Assembly: GCF_000185845.1 (NCBI RefSeq)
Contig: NZ_GL629647.1
Span: 2,992,803 to 3,056,802, forward strand
Direction: 5' to 3'
Length of the DNA stretch: 64,000 bases
Source: Segatella salivae DSM 15606
Lineage (GTDB): Bacteria > Bacteroidota > Bacteroidia > Bacteroidales > Bacteroidaceae
Under the pieces are notes generated by a model. The model ran no database searches. It saw only the letters and a program-made list of their open reading frames with translations, and was not told the origin of the DNA. Position numbers and translations under genes: made by a program. Positions 44,422 through 53,845 of the stretch are shown in pieces; the stretch's first letter is position 1; the number at the start of each line of letters is the position of its first letter.

Positions 44422-46236
44422 ATGCTGATTAACACTATAAGATTTATTGTTGCTTATTTTCTATGGACACTCTTGTTCATTCTACAGAAACCTTGTTTCA
44501 TGTTGGTGCATCATGAGTTATATAAACATTGCCGTTTGTCGGATGTTTTGCAGGTGATGATGCATGGATTACCGCTTGATTTCTCTGTGGCGGGTTATTT
44601 TTCGGCGTTCACTGGACTATTGATTTTGATTGAGATTTGGGCGAAAGGACGTTTCACTTTGTGGCTGAATAGGGGCTATACAGCCTTGATTTCGTTATTG
44701 TTTTCAGTGACTTTCATGCTCAACCTCGTGCTTTATAGCTACTGGGGCTTTCCACTTGACACCACACCTATATATTATTTCATCTCCTCACCCACAAGTG
44801 CTTTGGCGAGCATTAGCCTTTGGTGGGTGGCTGCAGGGATGTTGGTTGCGGTGTTACTTGCCGTGGGAGTCTATCTGTTGCAGCGCTGGTTGGATAATAA
44901 ATGGTGTGCAAAAGCTAAGATAAACAGGCGCAAAATAGGGAGTAGTTTGTTGCAGTTGGCCTTGCTTGGACTATTGATTCTGCCCATCAGGGGAGGCATA
45001 AAGACCTCGACAATGAATGTCGGTGAGGCCTATTTCAGTAAGGATATGCGCTTGAATCATGCGGCGGTGAACCCCGTGTTCAGTTTGTTGGAGAGCTATT
45101 CTAAGCAAGAAGACTTTGCCCATCAATATCGTTTCATGAGCGAAAAAGAGGCAGCTGAGGTGGTTCGCCCAATGCTTTATACGAAGAGCGACAGTGTAAT
45201 GGCGCTGCTGAATGTCAAGCGTCCTGACGTCTATATCGTCATTTTAGAGAGCTTTTCGCGTGAACTCATGAAGACAAAAGCCACGCCCGAGTTGAATAAA
45301 TTGGCCAAAGAGGGCGTGTTTTTCAATCATTTCTATGCCAATAGTTTCCGTACTGACCGCGGAACACTCTCCATATTGAGTGGCTATCCGGCCCAACCCA
45401 CGATGAGTTTGATGAAGTTAACGCGCAAGACCAATCATCTTCCGTCCATTGCCGGCACGCTTTCGAAGCACGGATATGGGTTGAAATATTACTACGGGGG
45501 CGACATAGACTTCACCAATCTGCGTGGATATTTGATGGGAATGGGAATTACTGACCATGTCTCTGACGTTGATTTCCCTTTGAAAGAGCGTCTAAGTAAG
45601 TGGGGAGTACCCGATCATTTGCTGTTTGAAAAGGTTGAAAACGAATTGCAACAAAAGCCAAGTGGGCCCATGATGCGCATCATTCAAACCAGTAGTTCTC
45701 ACGAACCTTTCGACGTTCCTACACATCGTTTACACGACAAAGTGCTGAATGCTTTCGCCTATACTGACGCTTGTGTGGGTCACTTTATCCATGAGTTGAA
45801 GCGCAGTGGACGCTGGAATCGTTCGCTGGTTATCCTCATTCCAGACCATTTAGGCTGTTATCCTGCAGACATAAGTGAGTTTAACATCGCGCGTTATCAA
45901 ATCCCAATGATTTGGGTTGGCGGTGTAATCAAGTCGCCACGCATTGTGGAAAGTTATGGTTCGCAACAGGATTTAGCGGCTACTTTGTTAGGACAGTTAG
46001 GGTTTGAGCATAGTCGTTTCATGTTCAGTAAAGACATGCTTGATGCTCGTGCGCCCCATTTTGCCTTCTTTACCTTCCCAGATCTCTGGGGCCTCGCTAC
46101 CGAATCGCAACAGATTATCTATGATAATGTGAGCAAGAAGGTGGTGTATTATCATGGAAAGCAGGGCAGGGCGGCGATAGAAAAGCAAGGCAAGGCCTAT
46201 CTACAAGAGTTATATAATGACATAGCACGGCGATGA
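44422..46236 (+). CDS. LTA synthase family membrane sulfatase
   Basis: 604 aa from the ATG at 44422. Five or so transmembrane helices (residues 1-210) precede a large periplasmic alkaline-phosphatase-fold domain. The metal and catalytic sites are PDVYIVILESFSRELM (~275, Glu), NSFRTDRGTLSILSGYP (catalytic Thr within RTDRGTLS, ~315) and PDHLGCYP with H-E-P-F upstream (SSSHEPFDVP). LTA-synthase-like enzymes move phosphoglycerol or phosphoethanolamine from lipids to glycans; in Bacteroidetes the acceptor is often lipid A or a surface glycan. The PAP2 phosphatase overlaps its stop by 4 nt. Confidence 0.88.
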   Translation: MLINTIRFIVAYFLWTLLFILQKPCFMLVHHELYKHCRLSDVLQVMMHGLPLDFSVAGYFSAFTGLLILIEIWAKGRFTLWLNRGYTALISLLFSVTFMLNLVLYSYWGFPLDTTPIYYFISSPTSALASISLWWVAAGMLVAVLLAVGVYLLQRWLDNKWCAKAKINRRKIGSSLLQLALLGLLILPIRGGIKTSTMNVGEAYFSKDMRLNHAAVNPVFSLLESYSKQEDFAHQYRFMSEKEAAEVVRPMLYTKSDSVMALLNVKRPDVYIVILESFSRELMKTKATPELNKLAKEGVFFNHFYANSFRTDRGTLSILSGYPAQPTMSLMKLTRKTNHLPSIAGTLSKHGYGLKYYYGGDIDFTNLRGYLMGMGITDHVSDVDFPLKERLSKWGVPDHLLFEKVENELQQKPSGPMMRIIQTSSSHEPFDVPTHRLHDKVLNAFAYTDACVGHFIHELKRSGRWNRSLVILIPDHLGCYPADISEFNIARYQIPMIWVGGVIKSPRIVESYGSQQDLAATLLGQLGFEHSRFMFSKDMLDARAPHFAFFTFPDLWGLATESQQIIYDNVSKKVVYYHGKQGRAAIEKQGKAYLQELYNDIARR

Positions 46237-46910
46237 TGGGTGAACTTACAGATATACTTCTTTGGCTAAAAGCCATGGACACGTTTGTGTTTTTGATGGT
46301 CAATGGTCATCACAATGCCTATTTTGACAGTGTGATGTGGCTCATCAGCGACAAATGGGTGTGGCTTCCGATGTATGTTTCTCTGCTTTATGTGCTCCTG
46401 AAAAACTACTCGTATAAGGCTGTTTTCTCTATTCTTATTGCCATAGGACTAATCATTCTGTTTACGGATTGTTTCACATCGCAGATAGTTCGCCCGTGGA
46501 TTGGTCGTCTCAGACCAAGCAATTTAGACAATCCAGTGTCTAAGATTGTGCACATTGTTGATGGATATCGTGGCGGCGCTTATGGCTTTCCATCGAATCA
46601 TGCCAGTAATACTTGGGGGTTAGCCTTCTTTATTACCTTCTTGTTTAGACGTTGGCGATTGGCTTTTTTCTTTTGTTTTTGGGCCTTACTCACATGTTAT
46701 AGCCGCATGTATCTTGGCGTTCACTACTTTGGTGACATCCTGATTGGTGGTTTGTTTGCCTTGGTTGGCGCCTCAGTGAGCTATGTGTTGTTTAGAAAAT
46801 TCAGTGGAAATCCGCATGTAGAGAAGTTGAAAGGCATCTATATCCCTATGTGGACAGGGGGGATAACGATATTGATTATCATGATCGTCTCAATCTTTTA
46901 TCGTGTGTAA
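46233..46910 (+). CDS. PAP2 family membrane phosphatase
   Basis: 225 aa with about six transmembrane helices. The three acid-phosphatase signature motifs are present: VRPWIGRLRP (~90), PSNHASN (~122) and SRMYLGVHYFGDI (~165). It is an integral lipid phosphatase that could recycle undecaprenyl or diacylglycerol phosphate, or dephosphorylate lipid A. It overlaps the LTA-synthase-like gene by 4 nt, which suggests that the two act on the same lipid-linked substrate. Confidence 0.93.
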   Translation: MMGELTDILLWLKAMDTFVFLMVNGHHNAYFDSVMWLISDKWVWLPMYVSLLYVLLKNYSYKAVFSILIAIGLIILFTDCFTSQIVRPWIGRLRPSNLDNPVSKIVHIVDGYRGGAYGFPSNHASNTWGLAFFITFLFRRWRLAFFFCFWALLTCYSRMYLGVHYFGDILIGGLFALVGASVSYVLFRKFSGNPHVEKLKGIYIPMWTGGITILIIMIVSIFYRV

Positions 46911-46972
46911 AGCCATGAATTGCGGTTAAACGAATAGCATTTTAGTAGATTAAAAACAAGGAAGCATCGCCT

Positions 46973-47656
46973 ATGAACATTGAACCTATCGCCGTATTTC
47001 ACTCACCTTTTCGCTCGAAGTTTGGCATTCCAAAGCAAAGCGGCTTAGTGGCAACGTTGAAAGGGGAGATTGTTTTCATGCCCGAGTATCGTCATGCACA
47101 CGCACTTCGCGGTCTTGAAGCCTTTGATTATCTATGGCTTATTTGGGGATTTAGTGCCAATCGGCATGCTGCCAGCCGTCTGATGGTGCGCCCTCCACGC
47201 TTAGGTGGCAATGAGAAAGTAGGCGTTTTTGCCAGTAGAAGTCCGTTTCGTCCCAATGCACTTGGACTCTCTTCAGTGAGAATAGAGACGATAGATTGGG
47301 AGACGAAACGAGGCCCAGTGATTCATGTTTTGGGTGCCGATCTCATGGATGGAACGCCAATTTATGACATCAAACCCTATATTACTTATGCTGATTCGCA
47401 TGCCGATGCGCGTAGTGGCTTTGTAGATGAGCATCAATGGACACGCTTAGAGGTCATCATTAGCCAGGAAGCACTCGACTTTTTGTTGTCAAAGGGCTTG
47501 GATGCAGCGCGAATAGACGAACTCAGACAAGTGTTGGAAGAAGATCCACGCCCGCAATATCAAGACAATCCCGATAAGATTTATGGAATGCCTTTTGCGG
47601 GAATAGACGTTCATTTCTATGTAAATGGCAAGCGATTGACCGTTTTAGCGCAGTAA
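46973..47656 (+). CDS. trmO: tRNA m6t6A37 methyltransferase TrmO
   Basis: 227 aa. It adds a methyl group to N6-threonylcarbamoyladenosine at position 37 of tRNAs using SAM. The UPF0066 signature region PIAVFHSPFRSKFGIPKQSG, the segment FDYLWLIWGFSAN (~55) and PPRLGGNEKVGVFASRSPFRPN (~77) fit TrmO/TsaA. The C-terminal ~70 residues hold the PFAGIDVHFYVNGKRL end. It is convergent with the GH28 gene 36 nt away. Confidence 0.93.
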   Translation: MNIEPIAVFHSPFRSKFGIPKQSGLVATLKGEIVFMPEYRHAHALRGLEAFDYLWLIWGFSANRHAASRLMVRPPRLGGNEKVGVFASRSPFRPNALGLSSVRIETIDWETKRGPVIHVLGADLMDGTPIYDIKPYITYADSHADARSGFVDEHQWTRLEVIISQEALDFLLSKGLDAARIDELRQVLEEDPRPQYQDNPDKIYGMPFAGIDVHFYVNGKRLTVLAQ

Positions 47657-47692
47657 ACGGCAGGGTAATTTTGGCTTGATTTCCATTTTTAC

Positions 47693-49111
47693 TTATTGTT
47701 GCGGCACGATAGTTGGTGCGCCAAACTTTATATTCTTCAATGTAATTTTACAGGAAGAGTCTATGTCTGTGGCTTTATCGGTGTAGTAGAATGTAGAGTT
47801 TTCGATGCTGATATCGTGCACCATACCCGGTGCTCCATGGGCCGCAATGGCAGTTTTTGCACCTCGGCAGGTTACGTTTGTTATGTGAATGTCTTGGAAA
47901 TTGGGCACAAACTCTGCATCTTTTGCCGGTTTCTGGGGTTGAGTTGCCCCCACATGATTGTCCCAATATGTAGTTTCAAAGGTGATAGCTTCATTGAGAA
48001 TGTTGTTCATGTAGCAGTTGTTGATGAAGATATCTTCAGTCTTTCCGCCCCTTCCAACAGCGCTTTTGAATCGTAATCCCGTATCCGTTCCACTGAAAAA
48101 GTTATTGTTTACATAGATATTTTTCATGCCTCCAATGACCTCACTGCCTATAACAAAGCCGCCATGTCCATGGTAAACGGTGTTGTTTTGGATATTAATG
48201 TTGACGCAAGAACGGTTCGTTTGGTCGGCCTTTTCAGCACCACTCTTCATGCAAATTGCGTCATCTCCAACGTCAAAGGTACTGTTAACGATGAGCACAT
48301 TGCTGCAATTGCCTACGTCAATGCCGTCGCCATTTTGAGCATTCCAAGGGCAACGCACGGTTATTCCATCAACAATTACGTTGTTACAACGCTGGGGTAC
48401 GATGTGGAAACGAGGCGAATTTTGAATGGTTACCCCTTGAATGAGCACATTGTTACATTCTGTAATGCGGATGAGATGAGCACGCATCTTCTCCTGTTCA
48501 GAGGCATTTGGGGCTATGTTTTCTTGCGTTTTGAGGTTGAAAGGATACCATAAGTCGCCTTTAGGAGTGATAGTTCCGCCCATAGCCTTATATTGATTCC
48601 ATTCTACATCGCTCATTTTTACACGTTTAACAGGTCGCCACCATTGGCCGTTTCCATCGATAGTGCCTTCACCAGTGATGCTGATGTTGGTGCGTTTGCT
48701 GGCAGTGATGCCCGAAACTACTTTGGGTTGAGGTTCGTTGTCGGTAGCTTTTAGAAAGTCTTTCTTGTTGGGAGAGAACAAAATAAGAGCGTTTCTTTCA
48801 AGATGAATGTCTATATTATCTTTCAAAGAGATAGGCCCTGTGAGATATATTCCAGCGGGAACAATCAGATGTCCGCCTCCAAGTTTTGTCAGTTTACTAA
48901 TGGCTTTGCGAAATGCTTCAGTGTTAAGTGTAATGCCATCTGGTACAGCTCCGAAGTCAGTAAGACTCACTTGATTGTTGGGAATGGTAGGCATTGTGGG
49001 CTGAGGCATGGCTTTCGGTAAGTTCAGATAATATTTACCATAGTCTTTTTCAGCGGCAGTTGCTGTGAGTGTCAACAGAAACGACAGGCAGAAGAGTAGG
49101 ATTTTTTTCAT
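47693..49111 (-). CDS. Glycoside hydrolase family 28 (polygalacturonase-like)
   Basis: 472 aa from the ATG at 49111, with a signal peptide (MKKILLFCLSFLLTLTATAA). A right-handed beta-helix enzyme that cleaves galacturonic acid links in pectin. Conserved elements are visible: N-G-D-G-I-D (~265), VGDDAICMKSG (~290), HGHGGFVIGSE (~320), and GLRFKS (~355) in place of the usual RIK. It is not next to any SusCD pair in the window, so it is either an isolated pectinase or a rhamnogalacturonase-type enzyme. A TAAGTTTG box at 49138-49145 is its probable promoter. Confidence 0.92.
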   Translation of the reverse strand: MKKILLFCLSFLLTLTATAAEKDYGKYYLNLPKAMPQPTMPTIPNNQVSLTDFGAVPDGITLNTEAFRKAISKLTKLGGGHLIVPAGIYLTGPISLKDNIDIHLERNALILFSPNKKDFLKATDNEPQPKVVSGITASKRTNISITGEGTIDGNGQWWRPVKRVKMSDVEWNQYKAMGGTITPKGDLWYPFNLKTQENIAPNASEQEKMRAHLIRITECNNVLIQGVTIQNSPRFHIVPQRCNNVIVDGITVRCPWNAQNGDGIDVGNCSNVLIVNSTFDVGDDAICMKSGAEKADQTNRSCVNINIQNNTVYHGHGGFVIGSEVIGGMKNIYVNNNFFSGTDTGLRFKSAVGRGGKTEDIFINNCYMNNILNEAITFETTYWDNHVGATQPQKPAKDAEFVPNFQDIHITNVTCRGAKTAIAAHGAPGMVHDISIENSTFYYTDKATDIDSSCKITLKNIKFGAPTIVPQQ

Positions 49112-49425
49112 TTGTTTTAAGTTATTTGTTTTCCTTACAAACTTACATATATTTTTTGAATATAGCATCTTTTGCATAGAAAAGTTGCAAAATAAAATCT
49201 ATTTTCATCCTTATTATATCATTTCTTCAGTCCTTTTTCTATAAAAAGCCTTAGGATAAACAAAATAAAGACATTTGAAGAGGCTGTAAATACGGAAAGA
49301 ACGCCGAGATTGTTGTTTTTTGTTCTGATTGTCTATCATTTCAAAAAGTTTTTTTATCTTTGCATCATCATAAAGATACCAAACTTTAATTTAAGCATTT
49401 AAACTAACTAATACTTCAGTTAAAT
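49112..49425. promoter_or_regulatory. Divergent promoter region upstream of the polyketide cluster
   Basis: No gene is visible. Minus-strand TAAGTTTG (49138-49145) serves GH28. Plus-strand TATCTTTG (49355-49362) serves the cluster, 64 nt before the first ATG. Neither has an exact TTTG at -33 spacing. The region is AT-rich. Confidence 0.55.
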
Positions 49426-50154
49426 ATGAAATATGCATTAATAACAGGAGCCTCGCGAGGGATAGGAAGAGCTGTAGCTTTACGTTTAGCAAAGTGCTAT
49501 TCTGTTATTATTAATTACCACTCAAATGATGCTTGCGCACAGGAAGTGAAGCAAGAGATTGAAGCTCATGGAGGACATGCAGAGCTTTTACCCTTTGATG
49601 TCGCTGATCCCAAAGCAATAGAAGCAGCGATTGACCAGTGGGAAGCAGCTCATCCAGAAGAATATATCTCTGTATTAGTGAACAATGCAGGTATTCGTCG
49701 GGACAATGTTATGTTCATGATGTCGAATGAAGACTGGCATAGTGTGCTTGATATCAATATGAATGGTTTCTTTTATATTACGCGTCGACTGCTTAAACAC
49801 ATGATGCCGCGTAAGCATGGAGGCCGAATTATCAATATCAGTTCACTCTCAGGGTTGAAAGGAATGCCTGGACAGGTGAACTATAGTGCGGCAAAAGCGG
49901 CGTTGATTGGGGCGACAAAGGCGCTTGCTCAAGAGGTTGCGCCACGTAAAATAACAGTAAATGCGGTTGCACCTGGCTTCATCCAGACCGACATGACAAA
50001 GGAATTGCCAGAAGACGAACTGAAAAAGCTTGTGCCTGTTGGGCGTTTTGGTAAGCCCGAAGAGGTGGCAGCGGTTGTCGGTTTCCTTGCTTCTGATGAG
50101 GCAGCCTATATCACAGGCGAGGTCATTAGTGTGAATGGAGGACTTTATACTTAG
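49426..50154 (+). CDS. 3-oxoacyl-ACP reductase (FabG/ApeQ-like)
   Basis: 242 aa short-chain dehydrogenase. NADPH-binding GASRGIG (~8), NNAGIRRD (~86) and the catalytic Ser-Tyr-Lys set (NISSLSGL ~140, YSAAKAAL ~153) are intact. It reduces the 3-oxo group made by the ketosynthases after each extension. First gene of the cluster, 56 nt before the first ketosynthase and 64 nt after the promoter box. In aryl polyene clusters this step is done by ApeQ. Confidence 0.92.
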   Translation: MKYALITGASRGIGRAVALRLAKCYSVIINYHSNDACAQEVKQEIEAHGGHAELLPFDVADPKAIEAAIDQWEAAHPEEYISVLVNNAGIRRDNVMFMMSNEDWHSVLDINMNGFFYITRRLLKHMMPRKHGGRIINISSLSGLKGMPGQVNYSAAKAALIGATKALAQEVAPRKITVNAVAPGFIQTDMTKELPEDELKKLVPVGRFGKPEEVAAVVGFLASDEAAYITGEVISVNGGLYT

Positions 50155-50210
50155 TTAGTTTTGAATTATAAGCAACCATATTATAGGTTAAAGAAACAAT
50201 ATATACGATA

Positions 50211-51440
50211 ATGAATAGAAGAGTTGTCATCACGGGTATGGGCATTTGGTCATGTCTTGGCACTGATTTAGAAACCGTAAAGCAGTCATTATATGAAGGT
50301 AAATCGGGTATAGGCATGCAGCCAGAGCGCTTAGAATATGGCTATCGTTCAGCCTTAACAGGAATTGTTGAGGAACCTGTTATCACGAAAAAGATGCTTG
50401 ATCGTCATACGCGTGCAGGCATGCCAGAGGAAGCAAGATATGCTTATATGTCGAGTTTGCAGGCATTTGAGCAGGCAAACATCTCCGATGAATATCTTCG
50501 TGAGAATGAAATTGGCTGTATCTTTGGTAACGATTCTTCTGCAAAACCAGTTATTGAGGCTTCAAAGATAATGGATGAGAAGCATGATTCTGCTATGCTT
50601 GGTTATGGACTTATCTTTCAATCGATGAATTCTACGGTTAATATGAACCTCAGTACTATCTTCCATTTGCGAGGTGTTAACTTCACAATAAGTGCTGCTT
50701 GCGCCAGTGGTAGTCATTCTATAGGCTTAGGTTATATGCTGATAAAGCAAGGAATGCAAGACGTAGTGTTGTGCGGTGGGGCGCAAGAAACAAACTTTTA
50801 TTCGATGGCTTCATTCGATGCGTTGGGCGCTTTCTCTGTTCGGATGGATGAACCGACTAAAGCCAGCAGACCATTTGATAGAGATCGTGACGGCTTAGTA
50901 CCGAGTGGTGGTGCAGCTTCTTTGGTATTAGAAGATTATGAGCATGCAAAGGCGCGCGGGGCCAATATTCTTGCTGAGGTTATTGGATATGGATTCTCAA
51001 GCAATGGCGGGGGAATCAGTCAACCATCAGACGAGGGTAGTGTTGTTGCTATGACGCGTGCATTGGATATGTCGGGTGTAAAAGCGGAGGATATCGACTA
51101 TATCAACGCCCATGCTACAAGCACTCATCAAGGTGATATGTATGAAGCTATGGCATTAAATCGGATGTTTGGTGGCAAGCATGCACTCATCTCTTCAACT
51201 AAAAGCATGACAGGGCATGAGTGTTGGATGGCAGGTGCTTCGGAAGCTGTATACAGTATACTGATGATGCAGAATGATTTTGTTGCTCCAAATATAAACT
51301 TTGAGCATCCAGATGAATATTCAGAGAAGATGAATCTTGCGATAACAACTGTTGAAACTGAATTGAATTTGGTTTTGAGTAATAGCTTTGGATTTGGTGG
51401 AACGAATTCAGCTTTGGTCTTGAAGAAGTTTAAGGAGTAG
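50211..51440 (+). CDS. Beta-ketoacyl-ACP synthase (FabF/ApeO-like)
   Basis: 409 aa, a normal-length condensing enzyme. The Cys-His-His triad is visible: Cys in SAACASGSH (~163), His in NAHATSTHQ (~303) and His in MTGHECW (~340). It extends the acyl-ACP chain with malonyl-ACP. It is the only one of the three ketosynthases without an added C-terminal domain. The 175-nt gap after it holds a CCTATAT/ATATAGG hairpin (51453-51468), which may lower expression of later genes. Confidence 0.93.
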   Translation: MNRRVVITGMGIWSCLGTDLETVKQSLYEGKSGIGMQPERLEYGYRSALTGIVEEPVITKKMLDRHTRAGMPEEARYAYMSSLQAFEQANISDEYLRENEIGCIFGNDSSAKPVIEASKIMDEKHDSAMLGYGLIFQSMNSTVNMNLSTIFHLRGVNFTISAACASGSHSIGLGYMLIKQGMQDVVLCGGAQETNFYSMASFDALGAFSVRMDEPTKASRPFDRDRDGLVPSGGAASLVLEDYEHAKARGANILAEVIGYGFSSNGGGISQPSDEGSVVAMTRALDMSGVKAEDIDYINAHATSTHQGDMYEAMALNRMFGGKHALISSTKSMTGHECWMAGASEAVYSILMMQNDFVAPNINFEHPDEYSEKMNLAITTVETELNLVLSNSFGFGGTNSALVLKKFKE

Positions 51441-51615
51441 AAAAGAGAGTGCCCTATATAAATATAGGTGGTGCTCCTGGTGCTGGCGTTGCTAATGAAA
51501 AGCGTTGCATAATAGCATATAGAGAGTGAACAGAATAGGTTATTAACCGAATAAAGAAAGCCAAGTAAGGGTAAACTTATACAGGCTAAAGGAAGATAGT
51601 AAAGACATATATAAG

Positions 51616-52710
51616 ATGAATTTGTTTCAATCGGAAAGCGATAAATATACAAAGGAGCAGCTGTCTGCTCGGGAAGCACAACGTCTTGCCGAGTATATTG
51701 CGTGGGGACCTGTTATCTTTCAGGTGTCACGTCTCATGGTAAAGTGGGGAGTGTTAGAGGCTTTGCGGGATAGCACTGATGGGCTTACGTTGAATGAATT
51801 GAAAGCAAAGACGTCGCTATCTGAGTATGCTTTGAAGATATTATTAGAGGCTTCACTTAGTGCTGGCACTATATTGATAGACAAAGACACTGATCGTTAT
51901 ACGATATCTAAAGCCGGATGGTTTCTACTTAACGACCCAGCTACGCGTGTAAACATTGATTTTAACCACGATGTAAACTATAGAGGGATGTTCTTTCTCG
52001 ATGAAGCACTCAAAGAAGGAAAGCCAGCCGGACTGAAAACTCTTGGTGATTGGCCTACAATCTATGAGGGCTTGTCAAAACTTGATAAGCAAGTTCAAGA
52101 GAGTTGGTTTGCGTTTGACCACTTCTATAGTGACCATTCGTTTGATAAAGCTTTGGAAATCGTTTTCAGTAAGCGGCCAAAGCATCTCATGGATGTTGGT
52201 GGAAATACGGGCCGTTTTGCTTTACGTTGTGTGGAATATGACGCAAATGTCAATGTAACGATAGTCGATTTACCCGGTCAAATAGGTCTAATGACGAAGC
52301 AAATTGACGGGAATGAGGGCGCAAAACGCATCATTGGATGCCCCACAAATATACTTGATGAGCATTCAAAGTTACCTCAAGGAGAGTGGGATGCTATATG
52401 GATGAGCCAATTCTTAGATTGCTTTTCTGAAGAAGAAATCTACAGTATACTCTCTCGTACAGCTCAAGTGATGAATACAGATACAACACTTTATATCATG
52501 GAAACATTCTGGGATCGCCAGAAATATGAGCCAGCTTCCCTTTGTTTAACTATGACAAGTGTTTATTTTACGGCTATAGCTAATGGCAATAGTAAGATGT
52601 ATCACTCTGATGATATGGTGAAACAAATTAATCGTTCGGGCTTAAAGGTGGTTGCTGTTCATGATAGTATTGGGCAGGGACATACGATATTAGAAGTAAA
52701 ATTAAAATAA
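51616..52710 (+). CDS. Class I SAM O-methyltransferase with winged-helix domain
   Basis: 364 aa. An N-terminal dimerisation/winged-helix domain (~35-115, KWGVLEALRDSTDGLTLNEL) is followed by a Rossmann methyltransferase domain with the SAM loop HLMDVGGNTGRF (~195) and acidic loop TIVDLPG (~220). The general layout is that of the COMT/PF00891 family of small-molecule O-methyltransferases. It sits between a ketosynthase and an ACP, so methylation of the aryl head group or a chain hydroxyl is likely. The acceptor is unknown. Confidence 0.88.
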   Translation: MNLFQSESDKYTKEQLSAREAQRLAEYIAWGPVIFQVSRLMVKWGVLEALRDSTDGLTLNELKAKTSLSEYALKILLEASLSAGTILIDKDTDRYTISKAGWFLLNDPATRVNIDFNHDVNYRGMFFLDEALKEGKPAGLKTLGDWPTIYEGLSKLDKQVQESWFAFDHFYSDHSFDKALEIVFSKRPKHLMDVGGNTGRFALRCVEYDANVNVTIVDLPGQIGLMTKQIDGNEGAKRIIGCPTNILDEHSKLPQGEWDAIWMSQFLDCFSEEEIYSILSRTAQVMNTDTTLYIMETFWDRQKYEPASLCLTMTSVYFTAIANGNSKMYHSDDMVKQINRSGLKVVAVHDSIGQGHTILEVKLK

Positions 52711-52723
52711 ATCATTAAAAAAT

Positions 52724-52969
52724 ATGATGGAAAGAAAAGAAATAGAAGAGAAAGTTAAGGCTTTCCTTATTGAGGATTTGGAAATTGAAGAAGAAAATAT
52801 TGCTCCAGAAGCAAAGTTAAAAGATGACCTCGGTATAGACAGTCTCGACTTTGTCGACATTGTGGTTATCGTAGAAAAGAACTTCGGTTTTAAGATTAAG
52901 CCAGAGGAAATGCAAGGTATTGTGACCTTATCGCAGTTCTGTGATTATATCGAAAGCAAGGTTGGCTAA
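52724..52969 (+). CDS. Acyl carrier protein 1
   Basis: 81 aa acidic four-helix ACP. The phosphopantetheine Ser is in GIDSLDF (~39). It carries the growing chain. It starts 13 nt after the methyltransferase and is followed by an overlapping acyltransferase gene. A second ACP at 56569-56829 has a DSI rather than DSL motif, suggesting separate partners. Confidence 0.93.
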   Translation: MMERKEIEEKVKAFLIEDLEIEEENIAPEAKLKDDLGIDSLDFVDIVVIVEKNFGFKIKPEEMQGIVTLSQFCDYIESKVG

Positions 52970-53831
52970 TACTACTTATGGCAATAGTTGGATGCATCGA
53001 TCCTTAGTTTGGTCTTTGCAATGGATGGATGTACGATTACTTTATGTGCTCACTTCACTTATTGTAATGCCCGTATGTCTGTTGTTGAACACCAACCACA
53101 GCCGAACGTATGCTTATCGTTATTTTCGTTATAGGCTAAGATATGGAAAATTGCGTGCTGCATGGAGTACATATATTAATCATTGCCTATTCAGTCAAAT
53201 CGTTATCGACCGCTTTGCAGTCTTTGCAGGAAAGCGTTTTAAGGTGGAGATTGAAGGATATGAGCAGTTTCTTCGTTTGGAAAAACAGGAAAAAGGCTTT
53301 TTAATCTTTAGCTCTCATGTAGGCTGTTATGAGGTTGCGGGCTATACTTTAACTTCAAAACTCAAGCGTTTCAATGCTTTAGTATATGGGGGAGAGAAAG
53401 CCTTTATCATGGAAGGGCGTCAAGAAGTATTAGGACTTCACAATATACGTATGGTCCCAGTAAGAGACGATATGACTCATCTCTTTTTGATAAACGAAGC
53501 GATTGATAATAATGAAATAGTCAGTATGCCTGCAGATCGTATTGTAGGCTCTGCAAAATCTGTAGCATCTTGTTTCATGGGTGCTACTGCACGCTTTCCC
53601 CTTGGACCGCTTTCTATTGCGACAATAAAGGGTTTAGACGCTTTAGCTGTTAATGTTGTGAAGGTCGCTTCAAAGCATTATAAGGTGTTTGTTGCACCAC
53701 TTGCTTATGATAAAAAAGCTCCACGACGAGAACAAATGCAACAGTTGTTGAATAGTTATGTAGCAGAACTTGAAACAGTTGTGCGTCAATACCCCTTACA
53801 ATGGTTTAATTTCTATGACTTTTGGTCTTAG
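52962..53831 (+). CDS. LpxL/HtrB-like lysophospholipid acyltransferase
   Basis: About 289 aa if it begins at the TTG at 52962, which overlaps the ACP stop; a GTG at 52941 and an ATG at 52992 are alternatives. The ATG would cut off the TTYGNSW segment that I recall being conserved in relatives. The HX4E motif is SHVGCYE (~107), the second block MPADRIVGS (~188). Such enzymes move an acyl group from ACP to a lipid. Here it would transfer the finished polyene chain to a glycolipid, as in APE and flexirubin clusters. Confidence 0.85.
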   Translation: MANTTYGNSWMHRSLVWSLQWMDVRLLYVLTSLIVMPVCLLLNTNHSRTYAYRYFRYRLRYGKLRAAWSTYINHCLFSQIVIDRFAVFAGKRFKVEIEGYEQFLRLEKQEKGFLIFSSHVGCYEVAGYTLTSKLKRFNALVYGGEKAFIMEGRQEVLGLHNIRMVPVRDDMTHLFLINEAIDNNEIVSMPADRIVGSAKSVASCFMGATARFPLGPLSIATIKGLDALAVNVVKVASKHYKVFVAPLAYDKKAPRREQMQQLLNSYVAELETVVRQYPLQWFNFYDFWS

Positions 53832-53845
53832 ATTAATCCTATAAT

